From: Allorhodopirellula solitaria
GTDB taxonomy: Bacteria; Planctomycetota; Planctomycetia; Pirellulales; Pirellulaceae
Length of the DNA: 64,000 nucleotides
Assembly (NCBI RefSeq): GCF_007859855.1
Contig: NZ_SJPK01000018.1
Location: forward strand, 1 to 64,000
Direction of reading: 5' to 3'
The position numbers were made by a program, and so were the translations under genes. This document shows positions 9,762-18,726 of this stretch, one piece after another; position 1 is the stretch's first letter; every line of letters begins with the position of its first letter. The notes below the pieces were generated by a model. The model was not told where the DNA came from and ran no database searches. It worked only from the letters and a program-made list of their open reading frames with translations.

Positions 9762-10565
9762 ATGATCCGTTCTTACTTCGGCTTGTCCGAAAACCCCTTC
9801 GCGCTACGCGACATCCAACTTCTACAACATCAGCAGGAAATCTATGACACGCTGCGAGTCCACTGCCAACAAGGCGGTCTGTGTCTGGTCGTCGGCAGAC
9901 CCGGCACCGGCAAATCCGTCATCAAAGAATCACTCAAAAAACTTCCCGAGAAAGAGTACTTGGTCGCCACGGTCGCACGGACGCTGCACACTTACACCAA
10001 CACGGTAAAAATCCTCTGCGAAGCGTTTCGGATTGAGTTTGAAAGCTCGGCGTTCAAGTGCGAACGCAAGCTGATCCAGCAAGCCTTCAGCCTGAATCGC
10101 AGTGGCAAGATGCTTGTCACGGTGATCGACGATGCCCATCTGATGGCGATGGAGAACCTTCGTCGATTGCGACTGCTGCTGGAAGATTTCCCGAAGAATC
10201 ACAACCTGATTCTGGTGGGCCAGCCGGAGTTGCTCGCCGATCTGGACTTGGCGGTCAACTTAGATCTGAAAAGCCGGGTGACATATTCGGTCATCACCAA
10301 GCGGTTGCACGACGATGTGATGCGCGCGTTCATCGAGCGTGAACTCGATTCGATCGGCCTCGCACATAGCACATTCACCTCCGGGGCAACCGAGTTGATT
10401 ATCCGCAGTGCCGATGGGGTCTTGCGCAAGTGCCGCAACCTGTGCCTAGCGTCGATGCTCGAAGCGGTCCGCGCGACAGCTGGCACGACGATCGACATCG
10501 ACTTGGTCAATCGCGTGTTACTTCAGCCGCACTGGCAAAACGAAGTCGACCTGACGGATTTTTAA
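9762..10565 (+). CDS. ExeA/TniB-like AAA+ ATPase of the transposon
   Basis: 267 residues. The N-terminus MIRSYFGLSENPFALRD is the hallmark opening of the ExeA/GspA ATPase group. Walker A is GRPGTGKS (45-52), Walker B is VTVIDDAHLM (Asp123-Asp124), and a sensor-like LILVGQPEL follows near residue 148. In transposons such ATPases (TniB, TnsC, IstB) bind target DNA and activate the DDE transposase. It starts 53 bases after the transposase stop and shares its strand, so it is probably co-expressed. A secretion role is unlikely in this setting. Confidence 0.85.
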   Translation: MIRSYFGLSENPFALRDIQLLQHQQEIYDTLRVHCQQGGLCLVVGRPGTGKSVIKESLKKLPEKEYLVATVARTLHTYTNTVKILCEAFRIEFESSAFKCERKLIQQAFSLNRSGKMLVTVIDDAHLMAMENLRRLRLLLEDFPKNHNLILVGQPELLADLDLAVNLDLKSRVTYSVITKRLHDDVMRAFIERELDSIGLAHSTFTSGATELIIRSADGVLRKCRNLCLASMLEAVRATAGTTIDIDLVNRVLLQPHWQNEVDLTDF

Positions 10566-10619
10566 GCCTCAAAAGATGCTCTTGTTACAAACCCCTACTT
10601 CTAACTCCAAACTCCTGTT

Positions 10620-10940
10620 ATGAAAATCACCAAGGAAATACTCCGCGCGATTCGCAACGATCTACCGATGAAACTGACGATCGTTCGGCTCGGCCAGCAC
10701 GGTCCGATTGCGAAACAAAGCGATGGCTACTTCCGCTTTGCATGCCCATCGTGCAAAGAACTTCGAGCGACGGTGAACCCGAAGAACAATCTCGCCCATT
10801 GTTTTAGCTGCGGCGAGAATTTTAATAACATCGACCTGATGATGGTGCAGGGTCACGACTTCTTGCCGGCGGTCGACATCCTGAGCAACTGGCTAGTGCA
10901 ATACCAACGGGACCTCAGCCAGAGGAAGTCCTCAGCCTAA
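10620..10940 (+). CDS. CHC2-type (DnaG-like) zinc-finger protein of the transposon
   Basis: 106 residues. It carries Cys42-x2-Cys45 (ACPSC) and His60-Cys61-x2-Cys64 (AHCFSCGENFNNIDLM), closely resembling the zinc finger at the N-terminus of bacterial DnaG primase and phage primases. The primase catalytic (Toprim) domain is absent and the protein ends soon after the finger. It starts 54 bases after the ATPase gene and is followed by a terminator inside the element, so it belongs to the transposon. In primases the finger recognises single-stranded template; a role in joint repair or target choice would be speculation. Confidence 0.8.
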   Translation: MKITKEILRAIRNDLPMKLTIVRLGQHGPIAKQSDGYFRFACPSCKELRATVNPKNNLAHCFSCGENFNNIDLMMVQGHDFLPAVDILSNWLVQYQRDLSQRKSSA

Positions 10941-10982
10941 TCGATCAAGCCGATCCGATCTCTACAGACAACCTCGATCAGT

Positions 10983-11015
10983 GCGACCGCTTTGCCGAAG
11001 CGATCGCGCTTTTTT
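10983..11015 (+). terminator. Intrinsic terminator after the transposon genes
   Basis: A 10-bp stem with one mismatch (GCGACCGCTT against AAGCGATCGC) and a 5-base loop is followed after two bases by six T. It lies 43 bases after the CHC2 gene, on the same strand, and would close the four-gene unit inside the element. Confidence 0.65.
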
Positions 11016-11113
11016 CATGCGCTGAGCGCACACGAATCCGAGCACAACAGGGTCGAGCCACGACTCGGTCGCTCCCATCGCAAAACCCACAAACGGGCTC
11101 TCCAAAATACTCA

Positions 11114-11199
11114 GCAATTCGGCAAAACGACCAATTCGGGCCTCAAATCCATACAGTCATAATTTGGCAGAAAGTGCGACCGCAATTCGGTCGGTAACA
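11114..11199. repeat. Right end of the transposon: four sites plus terminal repeat
   Basis: Copies of (C)AATTCGG lie at 11115-11122, 11132-11139, 11160-11167 (AATTTGG variant) and 11184-11190, the last running into the terminal GGTCGGTAACA at 11189-11199. The spacing of 17, 28 and 24 bases between copies and the larger number than on the left (four against two) recall the asymmetric ends of Tn7. Confidence 0.65.
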
Positions 11200-11951
11200 G
11201 GGTCTCTGGAGCTAAACCTACCCAGTTGCGCGTCGTACCAGCGGTTCCTGAAGTAGTACAGCCCGGCATCCGGCGTCCACTCGCGGCTAGTATAAGTGTA
11301 GTGAACCCCATAGGTGCTAACAGCCCGTGGCGTGAAGTTGGCCTCGAAGATGCTCAGGTTGCCGTAGGGGCCGTATTCGTAGCGTTCTTGCACACTACCC
11401 GAATCGCTCACTACCGCCGTCGTGTTCCAGTTCGCATCGGCCAGGTAGTACAGTCGCTCACTCAAGAGTCCTCCCGACGGCGAGATGTCCCGGTCTCGGA
11501 GTACGAGATCGTCGATGTACCGCATGCCCCACACGTAGTGGCGCCGTGGTGTATTGGAGGTGTCGACGCGTTCCTCCACACACTGCCAGGCGTCGGTGAA
11601 GTAGTAGTCACGCGTCCGAGCGAGCGTTCCCGACGTGTACTCCTTGGCAACCACGCGGAAGTTGCGGCCGTCATACTGATTTTCGAGGAGCACGTTCGAA
11701 GTTGCGTCATCGACCAGCTTCGTCATCCGGTTCCAGGCGTCGAACGTCGCTGTCATCGTCGCGTCGGTGCCCAGGTCCGGACGCGGGTTCGTTGTCGTGT
11801 TACCGTTCCTGTCGTAAACGGGGGTCGCCCAGATGTCGCTCGGCGTGTTGCTGATGTCCGTGATCTCGTTGACTTCGTTCGCAGTGCGCGTCTGATTGAA
11901 ATCCCAAGTCCCGTCACCGTTCTTATCCTGCCGGAACTCTTTCCAATTACC
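11200..11951 (-). pseudogene. RHS core fragment truncated at both ends
   Basis: The minus-strand frame encodes the last part of an RHS core (MTATFDAWNRMTKLVD ... YYFRNRWYDAQLGRFSSRDP), close to the same part of the long RHS gene. It stops being RHS right after the SRDP codons, where the transposon end begins; the frame then runs about 14 codons through transposon DNA (VTDRIAVALSAKL). On its 5' side RHS similarity ends abruptly at 11951. Thus the toxin tail and most of the core are missing. Its last 127 bases equal the window's first 127, so it is a near-twin of the gene cut by the left window edge. Confidence 0.8.
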
Positions 11952-11962
11952 GAATCATCGAC

Positions 11963-12021
11963 GGCATCCTTGCTTGTGTTGAGATTTTTGTGAAGAAAAA
12001 CCACGATGCAACAAGGATGCC
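11963..12021. repeat. 10-bp inverted repeat next to the RHS breakpoint
   Basis: GGCATCCTTG (11963-11972) and CAAGGATGCC (12012-12021) form a perfect inverted repeat around 39 bases. It begins only 11 bases beyond the point where RHS similarity stops, so it could be the worn end of a lost element or a hairpin. It lacks a T-run. The rest of 11952-12324 holds the dispersed repeat described next and no gene. Confidence 0.5.
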
Positions 12022-12078
12022 GTTCTTCGCTAGCTCAAAATTGTTTCACGCCAGATTCGCCCTAAGTCCACGCCATTC

Positions 12079-12203
12079 GAGCTCGGCTCCGTTTCTCCCG
12101 GCAGTGCCAGTCTAACATTGATAATCACATCCCACAAATAAATCCTTGGATACGGGAGCCATGCCTTGAAAACCTCGGGCGCACGCTTCCGTCGGATGAG
12201 CCA
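12079..12203 (-). repeat. 125-bp dispersed intergenic repeat, copy 1
   Basis: Reading on the minus strand from 12203 (TGGCTCATCCGACGGAAGCG) to 12079 (GGAGCCGAGCTC), the sequence matches 51027-51151 over 125 bases with about six differences and no gap. It lies between the RHS wreckage and hemW and shows no coding frame. A shorter, more diverged relative is at 51272-51345. Confidence 0.85.
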
Positions 12204-12324
12204 CCTTTCTTGACCGAAACCCTAGCATCTGCCTATCCGTTGGCGGCTTCGGGTCAGGCGTTCCCGTCTGGCAGCCATCACCGACCTCCTTGACATCTGA
12301 TTTGGTACGGACGAACCTGCGATC

Positions 12325-13587
12325 ATGGAAAAAACGAGTGATTTCGACCCTTCTTTAGCCGCTGATCCGCCCGGCGGTTGGCCGGTACCGAAGTCGCTGT
12401 ATCTGCATGTCCCCTTTTGCCGGCATCGCTGTGGGTACTGCAATTTCAGCGTGTTGGCTGGTCGAGATGATCTGCAAGATCGATTTTTGGACGCCGTCGA
12501 GAGAGAGCTTTCGGAGCTCCAGGGGCGGCGTGGAGAACTGGGGGAAGATCGTGGGGAGGCTCGCGACGGGCGGAGCCGTCGGTCGACAATGACAATGACC
12601 ATGGCGCCGATTGAGCTCGATACGCTGTACTTGGGCGGCGGGACGCCGACTCAACTGACGCCGCCCCGCCTGCGGCGGCTCTTTCACATTCTGTCCGAGC
12701 GAGTGTCGCTCGCCGAGGACGCCGAGTTCACCTGTGAAGCCAATCCGGAGGACTTGACGACGGAGACGCTCACAGGGCTCGTCGAGGGCGGAGTGAATCG
12801 GCTTAGCCTGGGCGTCCAGTCCTTTGACGATGCCAAACTCGAGACACTGCAGCGGAGCCACAGTGGGGAGGAAGCGGTTACCGCGATCCGGCGTGCCGGC
12901 GAGTCCATCGGAAATATCTCGATCGATTTGATCTTCGCCGCCCCCGGCGAGACCTCCCCGGCCTGGCAACGGGACCTCGATACCGCCTGCGAACTTCCTA
13001 TCGAGCACATCTCGACGTATTCATTGACCTATGAAAAGGGAACCGAGTTCTGGTCTCGGCGACGGCAAGGGACGCTGCAACCGGTCAGCGAGGATACCGA
13101 CATCGAGATGTATCACGCCTCCCGGCAGACACTCACTGCGGCGGGTTTTCAACAGTATGAGATCAGTAGTTTTGCCAAGCAGGGAGCCCGCAGTCGCCAC
13201 AACTCTGTGTATTGGAACGGCCACGGTTGGTACGCCGTCGGACCGTCAGCAGCCCGGTTTGTTGATGGATGGCGTGACGTGAATCATCGCAGCCCGACGA
13301 CATATCTCAAACAGGTGCTCGCGCAGGGATCGGCGGTTGCCGAGCGTGAACGCATTGAGCTGGACCAACATGCCCGTGAAATTGCTGCCTTTGGAATCCG
13401 CCAGATCGACGGTATCGATCTCCAGGAAATTAACCGGCGGGTGGGATACGACTTCGCGGCCACGATCGATGAGGTTGTCGATCGATTTGTGAAAACCGAT
13501 ACCCTAATTCGCTGTGGGCACCACATTCGATTGACCGAACAGGGGCTGTTATTCGCCGATATGGTGGAGTCGCAAATACTGGACTGA
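12325..13587 (+). CDS. hemW: Radical SAM heme chaperone HemW
   Basis: 420 residues. The N-terminal [18 protein letters not shown] carries the radical-SAM cluster motif CxxxCxxC (Cys32, Cys36, Cys39). A glycine-rich LGGGTPTQL follows, then EANPEDLT and [11 protein letters not shown], all characteristic of the HemW/HemN-like family. The HemN-specific N-terminal extension is missing, so this is more likely HemW (heme binding and insertion) than a true oxygen-independent coproporphyrinogen oxidase. A variable, charged segment (about residues 68-95) lies between strands. The gene stands alone, with metG following about 100 bases later on the same strand. Confidence 0.88.
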   Translation: MEKTSDFDPSLAADPPGGWPVPKSLYLHVPFCRHRCGYCNFSVLAGRDDLQDRFLDAVERELSELQGRRGELGEDRGEARDGRSRRSTMTMTMAPIELDTLYLGGGTPTQLTPPRLRRLFHILSERVSLAEDAEFTCEANPEDLTTETLTGLVEGGVNRLSLGVQSFDDAKLETLQRSHSGEEAVTAIRRAGESIGNISIDLIFAAPGETSPAWQRDLDTACELPIEHISTYSLTYEKGTEFWSRRRQGTLQPVSEDTDIEMYHASRQTLTAAGFQQYEISSFAKQGARSRHNSVYWNGHGWYAVGPSAARFVDGWRDVNHRSPTTYLKQVLAQGSAVAERERIELDQHAREIAAFGIRQIDGIDLQEINRRVGYDFAATIDEVVDRFVKTDTLIRCGHHIRLTEQGLLFADMVESQILD

Positions 13588-13688
13588 ATTGCCCGTCCTG
13601 GTCGATTCCCGGCGACTTTGCAAGAATGCCTGTTGCCGTTTTCTCCATCCTCCCGTTTGCCTTGTTTGTTGAGACTGCGTTACTGCTC

Positions 13689-15734
13689 ATGTCGCGTCGC
13701 CTACTCGTTACCGCTGCGTTACCCTACGCCAATGGCCCCATTCATATCGGGCATCTCGTCGAGTATTTGCAAACCGATATCTGGGTGCGTTTTCAGAAGC
13801 TGCGCGGACATCGCTGTTTGTATATCTGTGCTGACGACACCCATGGCACGGCGATCATGATCCGGGCCCGAAAAGAGGGACGCAGCGAACTCGACCTGAT
13901 TGCAGAGATGAGCGAATCGCACCAGCGAGATTTTGCTGGGTTTGGGATCGAGTTTGATCACTACGGCAGCACCCATAGTGATGAAAACCAAGCGATCTGT
14001 GGCGAATTCTGGCAGGCGCTGCGGTCGCAAGACCTGGTCGTCGAGAGAATCGTTCAGCAGCTCTTCGATCCCGAAGCGGAAACCTTTCTCGCTGACCGGT
14101 TCGTCCGTGGCACCTGCCCCAAATGTGGCCGGACCGACCAGGCGGGTGACAACTGCACCTGCGGCCACACCTACGCCCCCACGGACCTGATCGATCCCAT
14201 CAGCACGCTCAGCGGCGCCACGCCCGTCCTCAAAGAGGCACCGCACCTGTTCGTGCAATTGGAAAAACTCCATGGCTTCCTCCAGGAATGGGTGGCGACG
14301 TCGGGTGCGCTGCAGAGCGAGACCGCCAACTACCTCCAGGGGCATTTTCTTGCCGAGGAGTTGCGGGATTGGGACGTCAGTCGCCCGGCACCCTACTTCG
14401 GCTTTGAAATCCCCGATTCACCCGGCAATTACTGGTACGTTTGGTTTGATGCACCGATCGGATACATCGCCAGCACCCAGCAGTGGTGCCAACGAAACGG
14501 TGAACAACTCGCTGATTGGTGGAAGAGCGATGATTGCGAAGTGCACCACTTCATCGGCAAAGACATCACCTATTTCCATACCCTGTTTTGGCCAGGGATG
14601 CTCAAGACGGCTGGCTATTCGCTGCCGACCAAGGTCCATATCCATGGTTTCCTGAACGTCAACGGCACGAAAATGTCCAAGCGTGATGGCACGCTGGTCA
14701 AAGCGGAAACGTTCTTGAAGCACGTCGATCCCAAGGCGCTGCGTTATTTCTATGCGTCGAAACTTTCGTCTCGTGTGGAAGACTTGGATCTCTCGATCTC
14801 GGAATTTGTCGACAAAGTGAATTCGGATTTGGTCGGCAAGGTCGTCAATCTCGCCAGCCGAGTGGGCAAATTCGCCCATCGAACGGGACTCTCCGATTCG
14901 TATCCGGAGGATGGTGGATTGTTCGCCAAAGCGGCGGCGCAGGGCGAGGCGATCGCCGAAGCCTACGAGCAGTGCGAGTACGCCCGGGCAATGCGGCTGA
15001 TCATGGAATTGGCCGACGCGGCGAATCCCTTTGTTGAACACGCACGCCCTTGGGAAATGAACAAAGACGAAAGCCGGCAGGATGAACTGCGGGATGTTTG
15101 CACGGTGGCCCTGAACCTATTTCGCCAGCTCGCCGTCTATCTCGCCCCTGTCCTGCCGTCGCTGGCCGATTCCTGTGGGGAACTGCTCGGCGACAAACTC
15201 GTTTCTTGGGACCAAAGCCAAACGCCGCTGGTCGGTTCCAGCGTCGGTAAATTCACTCGCATGATGGACCGAGTCCAAATTGAGGATCTAGAAAAGATGA
15301 TCGAAGAAAGCAAAGTAGAAGCGGCAGCAGATGCCGAGGCCACCGGTTTAGCGACACCGACCTTCCAGGACAGCGACCAACCGCTCAAGGATGAACCACT
15401 GGCCGACGAGATCACGATTGATGACTTCATGAAAGTCGATTTGCGAGTGGCGCGAGTGATCACTGCGGAACAGGTTCCCGAAGCAAACAAATTGCTCAAA
15501 CTCACCCTCGGGCTCGGTGGCGATGAAACCCGCCAGGTCTTCGCAGGGATCAAAGCCGCCTACGATCCGGACCAACTCGTCGGCCGCATGGTCGTGATGG
15601 TCGCCAACCTCAAACCACGCAAAATGCGTTTTGGCATGAGCGAGGGCATGGTCGCTGCATCCGGCCCAGGAGGCGCTGACGTGTTTATCTTGAGTGTCGA
15701 CGAAGGAGCTTTGCCCGGGCAACGGGTTCACTAA
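13689..15734 (+). CDS. metG: Methionyl-tRNA synthetase
   Basis: 681 residues from ATG 13689; the open frame extends 63 bases further up but family similarity begins at [16 protein letters not shown]. The class I signatures are PIHIGH (17-22) and KMSKRDGT. A zinc knuckle ([17 protein letters not shown]) matches the MetG connective-peptide insertion. The C-terminal 110 residues ([13 protein letters not shown] ... SEGMVAASG) form the EMAP/Trbp111-like tRNA-binding domain, joined by an acidic linker (about 520-570). Cytoplasmic; charges tRNA-Met. Length and all motifs are normal. Confidence 0.95.
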   Translation: MSRRLLVTAALPYANGPIHIGHLVEYLQTDIWVRFQKLRGHRCLYICADDTHGTAIMIRARKEGRSELDLIAEMSESHQRDFAGFGIEFDHYGSTHSDENQAICGEFWQALRSQDLVVERIVQQLFDPEAETFLADRFVRGTCPKCGRTDQAGDNCTCGHTYAPTDLIDPISTLSGATPVLKEAPHLFVQLEKLHGFLQEWVATSGALQSETANYLQGHFLAEELRDWDVSRPAPYFGFEIPDSPGNYWYVWFDAPIGYIASTQQWCQRNGEQLADWWKSDDCEVHHFIGKDITYFHTLFWPGMLKTAGYSLPTKVHIHGFLNVNGTKMSKRDGTLVKAETFLKHVDPKALRYFYASKLSSRVEDLDLSISEFVDKVNSDLVGKVVNLASRVGKFAHRTGLSDSYPEDGGLFAKAAAQGEAIAEAYEQCEYARAMRLIMELADAANPFVEHARPWEMNKDESRQDELRDVCTVALNLFRQLAVYLAPVLPSLADSCGELLGDKLVSWDQSQTPLVGSSVGKFTRMMDRVQIEDLEKMIEESKVEAAADAEATGLATPTFQDSDQPLKDEPLADEITIDDFMKVDLRVARVITAEQVPEANKLLKLTLGLGGDETRQVFAGIKAAYDPDQLVGRMVVMVANLKPRKMRFGMSEGMVAASGPGGADVFILSVDEGALPGQRVH

Positions 15735-15776
15735 GCATCGTTCTTAACCCAATGAGCCCGCTGGGCGCCAACTCAC

Positions 15777-16523
15777 GTGACCACGACTCCCCACCACATC
15801 GCGATCGTCCACAGCGACTTTGATCCTGGCAGCGTCACTGACACAGTCCGCAGCCATGTCGAATGCTTGTGTTCCGCCAACCACCAGGACGCCGACACGA
15901 TCGGCAAGGTTGTGTTGCTCTCGGGCAACCGCGTGGCTGGCCTCAATCATGCCACGTTTGACGGTACCGAGACGATCCAAATCGGTGGTCTCGATGACGA
16001 TCGGCCAGTCGAGCCTTTACCGCCCGAATCGACCGGCGGACTCAAAGGATTTCGCCGGGCCGCGTCTGGTCACGCCTCGCTGACGGGCCGCAATCTCTTC
16101 GAGCGAGTTGACGGGGCACTGCGCCGAGCGGGGATGCAGCCGGGTAACTGCGTGGTCCATTGGCACAATGCGAGTCTTGGCAGGAATGCCGCCATCCCCT
16201 TTGCCGTCGCCCATCTCGCCAACGCAGGATGGTGTTTGCTGCTGCAGATCCACGATCTCGAGGCAGATCAAAAGCCCGAGAACATCCGTCATCTACTCAA
16301 GCAAACCGGAGCCACGCGGGCGGCGACGCTCGATGCGATCCGATATCCCGTTCATGAGAATATTGCCTACGCTCATTCAATTGCCACCGGTAAGGAACCG
16401 CCCGAGCAATACGCTATGATGACCTCATGGCTGGCATCGATCCCCAGCATCGAGCGTTTTCCGCCCGGCGATCGGGCCGAACGCGAAGCGGCAGTGGACG
16501 ACGTTTTGCGTGCTACCATCTGA
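15777..16523 (+). CDS. Glycosyltransferase-like N-terminal domain, possibly truncated
   Basis: 248 residues from GTG 15777, 42 bases after metG. The opening HIAIVHSDFDPGSVTDTVRSHVE and the later VVHWHNASLGRNAAIPFAVAHLANAGWCLLLQIHDLEAD resemble the N-terminal Rossmann half of GT-B glycosyltransferases (the HWHN...HDL region). The C-terminal nucleotide-sugar half expected in that fold is absent; after about residue 190 the sequence turns nondescript and stops. It could be a degraded gene or a stand-alone domain. The family call is tentative. Confidence 0.5.
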   Translation: MTTTPHHIAIVHSDFDPGSVTDTVRSHVECLCSANHQDADTIGKVVLLSGNRVAGLNHATFDGTETIQIGGLDDDRPVEPLPPESTGGLKGFRRAASGHASLTGRNLFERVDGALRRAGMQPGNCVVHWHNASLGRNAAIPFAVAHLANAGWCLLLQIHDLEADQKPENIRHLLKQTGATRAATLDAIRYPVHENIAYAHSIATGKEPPEQYAMMTSWLASIPSIERFPPGDRAEREAAVDDVLRATI

Positions 16524-16555
16524 ATCAAGCCTCCCTTCCCCAATCGAGACCAATC

Positions 16556-17593
16556 ATGAAAGCGCTCTTGCTGACCGAATACCAAAAGATGCAGCACACC
16601 GATGTGGATGAACCGGTCGTCGGTGATGACGACGTTCTGATTCAGGTCGAAGCTTGCGGAATCTGCGGCAGTGACATCCATGGCTACGACGGCAGTACCG
16701 GCCGCCGCATCCCGCCGCTGGTCATGGGGCACGAGGCCGCCGGGACGGTCGTCGAGTGTGGCGCCAACGTGACGGATCTCGAGACCGGGGCGCGGGTGAC
16801 GTTCGATTCGATGGTCTCCTGCGGACAATGCCACTTCTGCCGTGACGGGCATCAAAACCTCTGCGACAACCGCATGGTGCTCGGGGTTTCCTGTGGTGAG
16901 TATCGGCGGCACGGCGCGTTCGCCCAGCGGATCTCGGTCCCTCGCCGGATCGTCTATGAGCTGCCTGAGTCGCTGCCATTTGAACACGCGGCGCTCGTGG
17001 AAGCGGTCAGTGTTGCCGTCCATGCGGTCGCCGTGACACCGATTCGTCTCGGCGACACAGTCGTCGTCGTTGGTGCCGGCATGATCGGACTGCTAACCTT
17101 GCAAGCCGCACGCGCTGCGGGGGCGACTCGCATCATCGCGGTCGATTTGAACGACAAGCGACTCGAGACGGCCCGCCAACTCGGTGCCACGGACATTCTT
17201 CGTGGCGACCAAGTCGATGTGCCCGCGGCGGTCCGCGATTTGACGAGCGGACGCGGAGCCGATGTGGCCTTCGAAGTCGTCGGGGCAACCCCGACGATCC
17301 AAACCGCGATCGAGTCAGTGCGCAAAGGCGGTTCGGTGACTCTCGTCGGCAACGTGGCGCCCACCATTGAACTGCCACTGCAATCGGTCGTCACACGAGA
17401 GATTCGCCTGCAAGGCACCTGCGGGTGCAACGGCGAGTACCCGCAGTGCATCGACCTGATGAACCGGGGCGTGATCAATGTGGAGCCCTTGATCACAGCC
17501 AAAATTTCACTCGCCGACGGTCCCAAATGGTTCGAACGTCTCTACGCCGGTGATCCCGAACAGATGAAAGTCGTGATCTGCCCGAACGGGTGA
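16556..17593 (+). CDS. Zinc-dependent medium-chain alcohol/polyol dehydrogenase
   Basis: 345 residues from ATG 16556 (an in-frame upstream extension would overlap the previous gene). Catalytic zinc ligands are Cys37 (CGICGSD), His59-Glu60 (MGHEAAG); the structural zinc cluster is Cys89, Cys92, Cys95 and Cys103. The NAD(P)-binding motif is VVVGAGMIGLL. Overall it resembles sorbitol, galactitol-1-phosphate or threonine dehydrogenases of the MDR superfamily. The substrate cannot be told from sequence. It follows the glycosyltransferase-like gene by 32 bases and converges with the next gene. Confidence 0.85.
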   Translation: MKALLLTEYQKMQHTDVDEPVVGDDDVLIQVEACGICGSDIHGYDGSTGRRIPPLVMGHEAAGTVVECGANVTDLETGARVTFDSMVSCGQCHFCRDGHQNLCDNRMVLGVSCGEYRRHGAFAQRISVPRRIVYELPESLPFEHAALVEAVSVAVHAVAVTPIRLGDTVVVVGAGMIGLLTLQAARAAGATRIIAVDLNDKRLETARQLGATDILRGDQVDVPAAVRDLTSGRGADVAFEVVGATPTIQTAIESVRKGGSVTLVGNVAPTIELPLQSVVTREIRLQGTCGCNGEYPQCIDLMNRGVINVEPLITAKISLADGPKWFERLYAGDPEQMKVVICPNG

Positions 17594-17638
17594 ACACAGA
17601 GCTGACCTCGATGACGAAATGCGGCGCAGATGGTCCTA

Positions 17639-18463
17639 TCAAAAACGCGGGGCGGGTCGTCGTTCGACAGTGACCTCCATGCGAAGCAATTCAACCGGGG
17701 CCCCGAACTGCGTGTAGATAGCGACATCCGCTGCATCACGACCATATGCGATTGCCACGCGCCCTCCCTGTAGGTCGCTCTGCGTTGGATCAAAGGTAAA
17801 CCACCTTCCTCCCAGATAGGCCTCAAACCACGCATGCAGATCCATTGGTTCTAGATTCTCGAGATAACCGACGACCATCCGAGCGGGAATTGAAAGCGCC
17901 CGACAACAGGCAATGCCTAGATGAGCCATGTCTCGGCAGACAGCGTGCGTCTGTTCGTTGACCTCGCCAGCACTGATGATCTGCTGGCCGGATCCTGGCG
18001 TGTATCGCTTTGTCCGGCGAATGTAGTCGACGATTGCCGCACATTGATCGTACCCAGGCGCCCAACCGGATCCAATGGACGACGCCATTTCGGTGAAGCG
18101 ATCGGATTCGCAAAATCGACTGGGCAGCAAGAATGGTATCGTCTCGTCAGGCAAATGCTGCACCTCAACAAAGGGAGCGCCCGGAGCAGTATCGGAAGCT
18201 TCAGCAGATTCCACATCCACGGACGTGTGGACGGAGAATCGCCCAGCTGGTGCCACCAACCGCTGGCAAAGATTGCCAAACGGGTCGGTGAACTCAACCG
18301 CCGATACACTCGGCGAGAGAACGTACTGTTCGCGTCCAACCCACTGCTGCCATCCGCTGCGCGGTCGCAGCATGAACAAGAACGGAGTGGCAACCGGAAT
18401 CTGAAAGTCAAGCGAACAGCTTGTGTGCATCCACATGAAAAGGCTCTTGCTGTCAGAAGACAT
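17639..18463 (-). CDS. Transglutaminase-like cysteine protease-fold protein
   Basis: 274 residues if started at 18463; an ATG at 18428-18430 ([12 protein letters not shown]...) gives the usual family start. The N-terminal half is the beta-rich region commonly found before bacterial transglutaminase-like domains. The catalytic triad is visible: Cys176 ([17 protein letters not shown]), His210 (LHAWFEAYL) and Asp225 (FDPTQ). No signal peptide, so cytoplasmic. Such proteins are often near circularly-permuted ATP-grasp genes, but none is seen here. The gene stands alone and the bases to 18726 hold no convincing gene. Confidence 0.85.
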   Translation of the reverse strand: MSSDSKSLFMWMHTSCSLDFQIPVATPFLFMLRPRSGWQQWVGREQYVLSPSVSAVEFTDPFGNLCQRLVAPAGRFSVHTSVDVESAEASDTAPGAPFVEVQHLPDETIPFLLPSRFCESDRFTEMASSIGSGWAPGYDQCAAIVDYIRRTKRYTPGSGQQIISAGEVNEQTHAVCRDMAHLGIACCRALSIPARMVVGYLENLEPMDLHAWFEAYLGGRWFTFDPTQSDLQGGRVAIAYGRDAADVAIYTQFGAPVELLRMEVTVERRPAPRF

Positions 18464-18726
18464 TACTGGAAATTAACATCGCCGAAGACAGCGAATTCAT
18501 TCTCGCTCTGACAAATCGGGGCAACACGTTCCTTATTGCTCGACCTGAACCGGAACTCTCGGCTGCTTCGCAATCATACTCGACTCACGCATTGTAATTG
18601 CATTTGTTCGTGGTCGATAATGGATCCAACCCTTGGTACGGCGATTTGAGTTGAAGCACGATGTCATCCGTGGAATTTCGTCTGCGGTCACGGGGAACGG
18701 AGAGAGGGCCTCCCATTGATCCAATT

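Larger units (their letters stand above)
7368..11199 (+). mobile_element. Four-gene Tn7/Tn5053-like transposon with readable ends
   Basis: The element is 3832 bp, bounded by perfect inverted 11-mers TGTTACCGACC (7368-7378) and its complement (11189-11199), with the 5'-TGT...ACA-3' ends typical of Tn7, Mu and Tn5053 relatives. Inside are four co-directional genes: Zn-ribbon protein, DDE transposase, ExeA/TniB-like AAA ATPase and CHC2 zinc-finger protein. They are followed by a terminator at 10983-11015. Copies of a CCGAATT(G) site lie near both ends. Flanking 5-mers (TTAGG left, GGGTC right) do not match, so the present flanks are not the original target halves; the left flank is IS DNA and the right an RHS core. 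There is no cargo. Confidence 0.8.

Noticed and set aside
7363-11204. 5-bp target duplication around the transposon
   Set aside because: Flanking bases TTAGG and GGGTC do not match; the flanks have been rearranged.
18533-18724. A 63-codon minus-strand frame after the DinB partner gene
   Set aside because: No family, unusual composition and no supporting signal; left as non-coding.
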